From NCBI GenBank assembly GCA_021199395.1, contig JAJQIE010000212.1, forward strand, positions 1 through 6,747: a stretch of DNA of 6,747 nt. Reading direction: 5' to 3'. The notes beneath the pieces were generated by a model that made no database searches, was not told where the DNA came from, and was given only the letters and a program-made list of their open reading frames with translations. Positions 1-4,789 of this stretch are shown here, piece after piece (positions within the stretch are counted from its first letter, which is position 1; each line of letters begins with the position of its first letter). Origin of the DNA: Lachnospiraceae bacterium (GTDB lineage Bacteria > Bacillota > Clostridia > Lachnospirales > Lachnospiraceae). The position numbers and the translations under genes are program-made.

Positions 1-1
1 T

Positions 2-1102
2 TATAAGCCTATTCCTCTCGACTATTGCATCATCCGTGGTACATATATCGACGAGCTTGGAAATTTGTCAACTGACGAAGAGGCGATGAAGCTTGAAGTT
101 TTCTCCGCCGTACTCGCGTGCAAAAAATTTGGCGGTACGGTAATCGCCCAGGCCAAATACAAGGTTCAGGCCGGATCGCTGCACTGCAAGCAGGTGGTCG
201 TGCCAGGTGTCTTTATTGACGCCGCTGTGATCTGTCCGGATCCGGAAAATGATCACCGTCAGACCCATAGCTTCGCATTTGATCCCGCCTACTGCGGGGA
301 TATCAAAGTACCTGTAGCCGCTTCTGACGCGCTTCCGGTATCGGCGCGCAAAATCATCGGCAGGCGCGCGCTCTGCGAATTGCGCGAAAATGACATTCTG
401 AATGTCGGTACCGGTATTCCCAATGACGTCGTCGGCCCTATCATTTCGGAGGAGGGTGTCGATAACGATGTGACTGTCACCGTAGAATCCGGTATTTATG
501 GCGGAATCCCTCTCGGCGGAATTGATTTCGGTATCGCCAAAAACAATTTCGCGCTTGTCCGTCACGACGATCAGTTTGATTATTATAACGGAGCAGGCGT
601 GGACGTCACCTATATGGGAGCAGGCGAGGTAGATCCGGATGGCAATGTAAATGCCACAAAGCTGGGTCCGAAGCCTACCGGAGCGGGCGGTTTTATTGAT
701 ATCACGACAAACGCCAGACACGTTGTGTTCTGTTCCACCTTTACCGGAAAAGGTCTGGACTGCTCATTCGAGGGCGACCGTCTCCATATTAACCGGGAAG
801 GCAGCCTCATCAAATTTGTAAAGAAGGTGCAGCAGATTTCCTACAACGGTAAGATTGCGCGCGCCAAAGGACAGAAAATGCATTATGTCACAGAACGTGC
901 CGTATTCGAGCTCCGGCCGGAAGGGCTTGTGCTGATTGAAATCGCACCGGGTATCGACCTGCAAACACAGGTTCTGGATCTGATGGAATTTACTCCGCTG
1001 ATTGCGGAAGACCTGAAAGAAATGGATCCGGCAATCTTTCGTGAAAATGGGCCATTTGGTCTGAAAAAATATATCTTTAAAAATCAGGAGGAAGCAAAAT
1101 GA
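2..1102 (+). CDS. Family I CoA-transferase, fused alpha-beta type (propionate/acetate/3-oxoacid CoA-transferase like), 5' partial
   Basis: Moves CoA between a short-chain acyl-CoA donor and a carboxylic acid in the cytosol through a glutamyl-CoA thioester. The frame is open from base 2 and begins in the interior of the protein (CIIRGTYIDELGN), so the TTG at 65 is not the start. 366 residues are visible; fused enzymes of this family have about 520, so roughly 150 N-terminal residues lie outside. The probable catalytic Glu is in VESGIYGGIPLGG (codon 485-487, visible residue 162), preceded by the beta-domain motif NVGTGIPNDV. The C-terminal part (EIAPGIDLQTQVLDLMEFTP) is typical of YdiF/Pct proteins. 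It is first in line with a dehydrogenase and a thiolase, and its TGA overlaps the next ATG (ATGA at 1099-1102). Family assignment is sure. The acid it activates is unknown; 3-hydroxybutyrate, acetoacetate or another short hydroxy acid is inferred from context. Confidence 0.93.
   Translation, partial: YKPIPLDYCIIRGTYIDELGNLSTDEEAMKLEVFSAVLACKKFGGTVIAQAKYKVQAGSLHCKQVVVPGVFIDAAVICPDPENDHRQTHSFAFDPAYCGDIKVPVAASDALPVSARKIIGRRALCELRENDILNVGTGIPNDVVGPIISEEGVDNDVTVTVESGIYGGIPLGGIDFGIAKNNFALVRHDDQFDYYNGAGVDVTYMGAGEVDPDGNVNATKLGPKPTGAGGFIDITTNARHVVFCSTFTGKGLDCSFEGDRLHINREGSLIKFVKKVQQISYNGKIARAKGQKMHYVTERAVFELRPEGLVLIEIAPGIDLQTQVLDLMEFTPLIAEDLKEMDPAIFRENGPFGLKKYIFKNQEEAK
1086..1102 (+). promoter_or_regulatory. 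Ribosome binding site and ATGA stop/start overlap coupling the CoA-transferase and dehydrogenase genes
   Basis: AGGAGG at 1086-1091 lies 7 bases before ATG 1099, inside the 3' end of the CoA-transferase gene. The stop TGA (1100-1102) overlaps the start ATG (1099-1101). This fixes the dehydrogenase start and suggests translational coupling, so the two proteins are probably made in matched amounts. Confidence 0.85.
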
Positions 1103-1845
1103 AGAGACTGGAAGGAAAGGTAGCGCTGGTAACCGGCGCGGCCAGGGGACTTGGAAAAGGAATTGCGTTAAAGCTCGCACAGGAAGGCGCAAAGGTCGTT
1201 ATCGCCGATATGGCGGAAGCTGACGCCGCGGTAGCGGAAATTGAAGCCATTGGAGGAGAAGCCGCAAGCTATCAGGTAAATATCTCCAAACAGGAGGAGG
1301 TAAAGGCGCTTTTTCAGTTTGTAATCGATCGCTTTGGCACACTCGACATCATGGTAAACAACGCCGGAATCAACCGCGATGGAATGCTGCACAAAATGCC
1401 GGTGGAAAACTGGGATCTTGTTATTTCCATCAATCTGACCGGTACATTCTACTGTACACAGGAAGCGCTGCAGATCATGCGTCCAAAAAACTATGGCCGG
1501 ATCATCAATATCTCCTCCGGCAGCTGGCTTGGCAACATCGGGCAGGCAAATTATGCCGCGTCGAAAGCCGGTGTGGTTGGTCTTACAAAGACTGCGGCAC
1601 GCGAGAACGCTAAGAAGGGAATTACCTGCAACGCGATCTGCCCTGGATTCATCGAGACAGATATGACATTGAAGCTGAAGACAGTCAACGATGGCGCCGC
1701 ATGGGACAGCATGATGCAGCGGATCCCCATGGGATATGCCGGAAAGCCTTCCGATGTAGGGAATATGGTCGCGTTCCTCGCGTCTGACGAGGCGGCATAC
1801 ATTACCTCGGAGGTTATCAACGTTGGCGGCGGAATGATCGTATAA
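1099..1845 (+). CDS. SDR-family 3-oxoacyl reductase / 3-hydroxyacyl-CoA dehydrogenase (FabG/PhaB-like)
   Basis: 248 residues, the normal length for a classical short-chain dehydrogenase/reductase. Seen: cofactor motif TGAARGLG (residues 12-19), NNAG (87-90), Asn112 of the catalytic tetrad, NISS (137-140, catalytic Ser139 or Ser140), Tyr152-x3-Lys156 in NYAASK, and CPGFIETDM (181-189). Asp37 closes the second beta strand (VVIADM); in SDRs an acid there usually favours NAD(H), whereas FabG and PhaB normally use NADPH. Lying between a CoA-transferase and a thiolase rather than in a fatty-acid synthesis cluster, it more likely interconverts (R)-3-hydroxybutyryl-CoA (or a similar 3-hydroxyacyl-CoA) and acetoacetyl-CoA than makes fatty acids. 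Automated annotation will probably call it FabG. The start is supported by AGGAGG 7 bases upstream. Family is certain; substrate and direction are inferred. Confidence 0.93.
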   Translation: MKRLEGKVALVTGAARGLGKGIALKLAQEGAKVVIADMAEADAAVAEIEAIGGEAASYQVNISKQEEVKALFQFVIDRFGTLDIMVNNAGINRDGMLHKMPVENWDLVISINLTGTFYCTQEALQIMRPKNYGRIINISSGSWLGNIGQANYAASKAGVVGLTKTAARENAKKGITCNAICPGFIETDMTLKLKTVNDGAAWDSMMQRIPMGYAGKPSDVGNMVAFLASDEAAYITSEVINVGGGMIV

Positions 1846-1870
1846 AGCAGCACGATTATGTGCATACTGG

Positions 1871-1888
1871 AAGGAGGATTTCGATATG
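1871..1888 (+). promoter_or_regulatory. Ribosome binding site of the thiolase gene
   Basis: AAGGAGG at 1871-1877 is followed by 8 bases and ATG 1886. The gap after the dehydrogenase stop is 40 bases with no terminator-like hairpin, so the thiolase gene is almost surely in the same transcript. Confidence 0.8.
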
Positions 1889-3073
1889 AGTGATTTAAAA
1901 GAAGTAGTAATTGTAAGCGGCTGCCGGACCGCTGTAGGTTCGTTTGGCAAAAGCCTGAAGGATGTGTCAGCCATTGATCTGGGCGCGCTTGTCGTTCAGG
2001 AAGCAGTAAAGAGAGCCGGTATCTCACCCTCTGACGTCGATGAGGCTGTAGTCGGCCAGGTTGGGCAGATTTCGGAAAACGGCTTTGTCGCAAGGGCGGT
2101 CAGCCTGAAAGCAGGACTTCCCAAGGAGACCGTTGCCTATTCTGTCAACCGTCAGTGCGGTTCCGGTTTACAGGCGATTGTGGAGGCGGTCATGGAGATT
2201 CAGACCGGACAGTCCGACGTGGTCGTTGCCTGCGGTACAGAGAACATTTCCCAGCTTCCTTATTATGTAAAAGACGCCCGCTGGGGCGCCCGCATGGGAC
2301 ACAAAACCTTTGAGGACGGCGTAATTGATATTCTTACCTGGCCTCTCGACAACAGCCACAATGGAACGACTGCGGAAAAAGTCGCGGAGCGCTATCACGT
2401 CTCAAGAGAAGAACAGGATGCGTTCGCGGTAGAAAGTCACCGCCGGGCGGTTGCGGCCATCAAGGCCGGAAAATTTAAAGACGAGATTGTTCCGGTAGAG
2501 CTAAAGGATCGCAAGGGCAATGTTACGATCTTTGATACAGATGAAGGTCCGAGGGAAGGGCAGTCTATGGAGAAGCTGGCAAAGCTGAAGCCCTGCTTTG
2601 TGAAAGACGGTACAGTCACAGCTGCAAACTCCTCCAGCCTAAATGACGGAGCTGCCGCTGTGGTAGTAATGTCCAGAGAGAAAGCGGAAGCGCTTGGCGT
2701 AAAGCCCCTGCTTTCCATCCGGGGATACGCGATCGCCGGTTTTGATCCGGAATACATGGGCTACAGCCCGAAATTCTCCAGTGAAAAGCTTGCGAAGAAG
2801 CTGAACCTGAACCTGAAGGATATTGATATGTTCGAGATCAACGAGGCGTTTGCAAGTCAGGCTTTTGCTGTCGCCCGCGACCTGGAGCTGGACATGAATA
2901 AAGTAAACATCTACGGCGGGGGAATTTCCATCGGTCATCCAATCGGTGCAACCGGATGTGTCCTGACCGTGAAGGTTCTCTATGAATTAATGCGAACGGA
3001 CAAGAAAGACGCTATGATCAGTATGTGCATCGGTGGCGGACAGGGTATTTCCATGTACTTCACTAAATGCTGA
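1886..3073 (+). CDS. Acetyl-CoA C-acetyltransferase (thiolase)
   Basis: 395 residues, full length for the thiolase family. It condenses two acetyl-CoA to acetoacetyl-CoA or cleaves acetoacetyl-CoA with CoA. All catalytic residues are present: nucleophile Cys91 in NRQCGSGLQAI, Asn319 in NEAF, His351 in GGGISIGHPIGATG, and Cys381 in CIGGGQG. The N-terminal VSGCRTAVGSFGKSL is standard. Odd points: the loop usually written HMGxTAEN reads HNGTTAEK (His158, Asn159), so a very conserved Met is replaced; MGxGP reads MGYSP (291-295); and GGAIAxGHP reads GGGISIGHP. These place it outside the best-studied PhaA/AtoB group and could reflect a different acyl substrate. It is third gene of the operon and ends about 25 bases before a terminator-like hairpin. 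Family certain; substrate range open. Confidence 0.94.
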   Translation: MSDLKEVVIVSGCRTAVGSFGKSLKDVSAIDLGALVVQEAVKRAGISPSDVDEAVVGQVGQISENGFVARAVSLKAGLPKETVAYSVNRQCGSGLQAIVEAVMEIQTGQSDVVVACGTENISQLPYYVKDARWGARMGHKTFEDGVIDILTWPLDNSHNGTTAEKVAERYHVSREEQDAFAVESHRRAVAAIKAGKFKDEIVPVELKDRKGNVTIFDTDEGPREGQSMEKLAKLKPCFVKDGTVTAANSSSLNDGAAAVVVMSREKAEALGVKPLLSIRGYAIAGFDPEYMGYSPKFSSEKLAKKLNLNLKDIDMFEINEAFASQAFAVARDLELDMNKVNIYGGGISIGHPIGATGCVLTVKVLYELMRTDKKDAMISMCIGGGQGISMYFTKC

Positions 3074-3097
3074 TAAATTACAACCTCTTATATGTGA

Positions 3098-3153
3098 AGA
3101 AGGACGGCACTCGCAGACATAGCTTGAGGAGTTGCCGTCTTTCTCTTTATTTC
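3098..3153 (+). terminator. Intrinsic terminator-like hairpin after the thiolase gene
   Basis: Bases 3098-3109 pair with 3133-3144 over 12 bp (core GACGGCA/TGCCGTC perfect, one G-T wobble) around a 23-base loop. The T-rich stretch TTTCTCTTTATTT runs from the 3' arm to 3152. It lies 25 bases after the thiolase stop. The loop is long and the T tract is broken by C and A, so termination may be partial. The same hairpin would then lower, but not stop, expression of the regulator gene that starts 36 bases beyond the stem. Confidence 0.6.
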
Positions 3154-3163
3154 CGGCGTGTCC

Positions 3164-3182
3164 AGGGGGAAAATGCCAGATG
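3164..3182 (+). promoter_or_regulatory. Ribosome binding site deciding the start of the CdaR-like gene
   Basis: AGGGGGA at 3164-3170 is followed by 9 bases and ATG 3180. An in-frame TTG at 3132 would begin inside the terminator hairpin and add 16 residues (PSFSLFPACPGG...) that match nothing in the family. The ATG at 3180 gives MIIPVKQIQ, where the sensor domain normally begins. Confidence 0.75.
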
Positions 3183-4343
3183 ATTATACCTGTAAAACAG
3201 ATTCAGAACATCGTGGAGGAATTGAAAGACACCATACAAAAAGACATTAATTTTATGGATGAAAACGGATGCATCATCGCCAGCTCCGACTCGTCCAGGA
3301 TCGGCACCTACCACTTTGGCGCCCAGCAGGTCATCCGGCAGAAGCTTGATGAGCTGGTAATCAGTGAAAAAGACAATTACGCCGGTTCAAAAAGCGGTAT
3401 CAACCTCCCCATCATCATAGAGGGAGAAATTGTGGGCGTTGTCGGAATCACCGGGGAAAACGAGGATGTACAGACGCTTGGCAAGGTTATCCAGAAAATG
3501 ACGAAAATCCTGATTCTGAATCATTATCAAAGCAACCAGAAAAAAGCCAAGGAAACGATGGTGAACAATTTTATCTTCAGCTGGCTCTATGAGAGTGAAG
3601 AGGAAAATGAATCCGATGAAAATATTTCCCTCAGAGGACGGCTTCTCGGAATTGACATCAATCTGACACGCGTTGTTACCGTTATGAATATAGAAAGCCA
3701 GGCGGAGGGGAAAGAATTTTACGGAACAGAAACGGAGCAAAAATGTTATGACCGCATCCGAAAAGAGCTTCGAAAATTCTCAGGGGACGATTCCCAGCAT
3801 CTGATCTCACAGATCGGTAACCGTCCCGTGATTTTCTTCCACAGCTCAGAGCCGCAGAAAGTAGCGGCATTTGCCAAAGAGATGGCGGAAAGCATCGAAA
3901 AGCATTATAATGTCAGGATCTACTGCGGGATCGGAACGGTCGGACGGAACCGCGCGGAGATTCGCCGCTCATATCGTGAAAGTAACACAGCCTGCAATCT
4001 TGCCATGCGGATGAAAAACAAACGGGTGAAAATGTACAGCGACGCAGACCTGGATCTGCTGCTGCAAAACATCCCAAAGCATGACCGGGATCTGTTCGTA
4101 AAAAGGCTCTTCAAAAACTGTGAGGATTCTGAAATCACAAAATGGCTGCAGCTTCTGCGTTGGTATGTGGAAAACGATGGTTCTATTTCCAAAACTGCCG
4201 AATGCTGCTACATCCACAAAAACACGCTGCAGTACCGTCTCTCAAAGCTGAAGGAAATGACCGGCTATGACCCCAGAAACATCAAGGAATCCCTGCCATT
4301 ATGCATAGCGATGCTCATCTGGGAAATGGACTACGATCAGTAA
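3180..4343 (+). CDS. CdaR-family (sugar diacid recognition/PucR-HTH) transcriptional regulator
   Basis: 387 residues, almost exactly the length of E. coli CdaR. Domain order: an N-terminal diacid-recognition sensor (about 1-135) with SSRIGTYHFGAQQVI (38-52), SGINLPIIIEGEIVG (72-86) and VVGITGENEDV (87-97); a degenerate GGDEF-like middle domain (about 150-300); and a C-terminal PucR-type helix-turn-helix (about 325-387) with NDGSISKTAECCYIHKNTL and QYRLSKLKEMTGYDP. Known members bind small hydroxy or sugar acids (glucarate, galactarate, glycerate) and activate the adjacent catabolic genes. Here the neighbour is a CoA-transferase/dehydrogenase/thiolase operon, so the inferred effector is the hydroxy acid that operon consumes. 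No obvious separate promoter is visible in the 106 bases before the gene, so it may be read through from the operon. Family assignment is firm; effector and targets are inferred. Confidence 0.92.
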   Translation: MIIPVKQIQNIVEELKDTIQKDINFMDENGCIIASSDSSRIGTYHFGAQQVIRQKLDELVISEKDNYAGSKSGINLPIIIEGEIVGVVGITGENEDVQTLGKVIQKMTKILILNHYQSNQKKAKETMVNNFIFSWLYESEEENESDENISLRGRLLGIDINLTRVVTVMNIESQAEGKEFYGTETEQKCYDRIRKELRKFSGDDSQHLISQIGNRPVIFFHSSEPQKVAAFAKEMAESIEKHYNVRIYCGIGTVGRNRAEIRRSYRESNTACNLAMRMKNKRVKMYSDADLDLLLQNIPKHDRDLFVKRLFKNCEDSEITKWLQLLRWYVENDGSISKTAECCYIHKNTLQYRLSKLKEMTGYDPRNIKESLPLCIAMLIWEMDYDQ

Positions 4344-4349
4344 TGCGGC

Positions 4350-4565
4350 TTAAACCCTGATTTTCTGCGCGGTCTCAGCGCCCATCGCGATCCTGTGGGT
4401 GCCTGAGCCGATGATCATCCCGCACCCGTTGTTCTGAATGACGCAGATCTCACTTCCCTGCTGAATCTGGGCGTGGTTCAGCTCCTCTTCCGTCTCGTCC
4501 GGCAATCCAAGCATCCATTTGATCCGGCAGAGCGTGCTGGCGCGAACCTCTGTCAATAACTGCAT
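4350..4565 (-). CDS. FeoA-like small SH3-fold protein (FeoA domain)
   Basis: 71 residues beginning MQLLTEVRAS. The second half, with GSEICVIQNNGCGMIIGSG (about 37-55) and HRIAMGAETAQKIRV (57-71), fits the FeoA pattern of small beta-barrel proteins that accompany the FeoB ferrous-iron transporter, or the C-terminal domain of DtxR-type regulators. No FeoB gene is in the window, so its role in iron uptake is unproven. The start at 4565 is chosen because AGGGGG lies 7 bases upstream; an upstream in-frame ATG at 4622 would add 19 residues coded by the palindromic leader and is rejected. The gene converges with the CdaR-like gene with 6 bases between stops and no room for a dedicated terminator, so the two transcripts may overlap at their 3' ends. 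Domain call is good; function is uncertain. Confidence 0.8.
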   Translation of the reverse strand: MQLLTEVRASTLCRIKWMLGLPDETEEELNHAQIQQGSEICVIQNNGCGMIIGSGTHRIAMGAETAQKIRV

Positions 4566-4572
4566 AAAAAAG

Positions 4573-4578
4573 CCCCCT
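4573..4578 (-). promoter_or_regulatory. Ribosome binding site of the FeoA-like gene
   Basis: AGGGGG on the minus strand (4578 to 4573), 7 bases before ATG 4565. It sits inside one arm of the long inverted repeat 4572-4653, so base pairing of that arm in a longer transcript would hide it. The T6 run lies between it and the ATG. Confidence 0.75.
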
Positions 4579-4597
4579 GATACAAAATTTCCGACGA

Positions 4598-4617
4598 TTG
4601 TGGAACGTATTCCACAA
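4598..4617. repeat. Perfect inverted repeat (8-4-8), candidate operator or leader hairpin
   Basis: TTGTGGAA / CGTA / TTCCACAA, arms fully complementary. It lies between the predicted transcription start and the start codon of the FeoA-like gene, about +12 to +32. It could bind a dimeric repressor or fold as an mRNA hairpin. It resembles a Rex site only at the outer TTGTG/CACAA bases and is 2 bases longer, so no regulator is named. Confidence 0.6.
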
Positions 4618-4635
4618 CCCAAATAGATTGAAATT

Positions 4636-4665
4636 ATTGTATCAGCAGGGGCCTTTGTTAGTCAA
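4636..4665 (-). promoter_or_regulatory. Predicted sigma-70-type promoter for the FeoA-like gene
   Basis: On the minus strand TTGACT (-35, 4665-4660) is followed by an 18-base spacer and TACAAT (-10, 4641-4636), each one mismatch from consensus. Transcription would begin near 4628-4630, giving a leader of about 65 bases. The leader would contain the palindrome 4598-4617 and the ribosome binding site. No experimental support. Confidence 0.6.
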
Positions 4666-4682
4666 TTGCAATTTCTGTCAGA

Positions 4683-4705
4683 CGCGGCTCTCATTTGATC
4701 ACATG
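4683..4705. repeat. Direct repeat copy 1 (23 bp)
   Basis: Identical over 23 bases to 4767-4789, with an offset of 84 bases. It contains CATTTGATCACATG (4692-4705), a 14-base palindrome with one mismatched pair. This copy duplicates the codons for the last residues and stop of ilvE but lies outside any gene. Confidence 0.85.
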
Positions 4706-4731
4706 TCCGTACTTGCGCAGCAAGTATGGAC
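4705..4731. repeat. Hairpin, 11-bp stem with 5-base loop
   Basis: GTCCGTACTTG (4705-4715) pairs with CAAGTATGGAC (4721-4731), one G-T wobble on the plus strand, around the loop CGCAG. There is no T tract on either side, so it is not a classical terminator. It is the left half of the structured interval between the 23-bp direct repeats. Confidence 0.75.
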
Positions 4732-4735
4732 GCAG

Positions 4736-4772
4736 GCCGCGCCTTGCGCACAGCGCAGCTTTAATGCGCGGC
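4736..4772. repeat. Hairpin with nested inner stem just after ilvE
   Basis: GCCGCGC (4736-4742) pairs with GCGCGGC (4766-4772). Inside, TGCGC (4745-4749) pairs with GCGCA (4753-4757) around ACA. The outer right arm overlaps direct repeat 2. The left arm can instead pair with CGCGGC of direct repeat 1 (4683-4688), enclosing the other hairpin. Confidence 0.65.
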
Positions 4773-4789
4773 TCTCATTTGATCACATG
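4767..4789. repeat. Direct repeat copy 2 (23 bp), spanning the ilvE stop
   Basis: Exact copy of 4683-4705. It includes the ilvE stop (4775-4777 on the plus strand) and the codons for HVIK. Flanking bases on both sides differ from copy 1, so the duplication boundaries are sharp. Confidence 0.85.

Larger units (their letters stand above)
4566..4656 (-). terminator. Long inverted repeat with T6 tail, candidate terminator upstream of the FeoA-like gene
   Basis: On the minus strand the arm 4653-4637 (GGCCCC, TG bulge, CTGATACAA) pairs with 4585-4572 (TTGTATCAG, GGGGC). A G-T pair and three A-T pairs into the flanks bring it to about 18 pairs. The second arm runs straight into TTTTTT (4571-4566) and then the ATG of the FeoA-like gene. 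The 51-base loop holds the 8-4-8 palindrome. Read from ilvE this looks like an intrinsic terminator with a structured loop. A transcript begun at the internal promoter lacks the first arm and would escape. Confidence 0.5.

Noticed and set aside
68..721. Minus-strand open frame opposite the CoA-transferase gene
   Set aside because: A shadow of the real frame, with no motif and no ribosome binding site.
1168..1974. Long minus-strand open frame opposite the dehydrogenase gene
   Set aside because: It mirrors a well-supported SDR gene; its translation is Cys/Arg-rich without any family motif.
3132..3179. Upstream TTG start for the CdaR-like gene
   Set aside because: It lies within the terminator hairpin, has no ribosome binding site, and adds residues unlike the family. 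The ATG at 3180 has AGGGGGA at good spacing.
4598..4617. Rex (NADH-sensing) operator
   Set aside because: Rex sites are TTGTxAA-4-TTxACAA, 18 bases in all. This repeat is 20 bases with an extra G/C pair in each half.
4566..4622. Longer FeoA-like protein starting at the ATG at 4622
   Set aside because: The extra 19 codons are the palindromic leader and inverted-repeat arm. The start at 4565 has a ribosome binding site 7 bases upstream and matches the family's length.
4572..4653. Miniature transposable element (MITE) with terminal inverted repeats
   Set aside because: The arms are unequal and bulged, no target-site duplication is seen, and the promoter and ribosome-binding placement gives a simpler explanation. 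A genome search for copies could reopen it.
4683..4789. CRISPR-like repeat pair
   Set aside because: Only two copies, the interval is itself palindromic rather than spacer-like, and one copy is part of ilvE.
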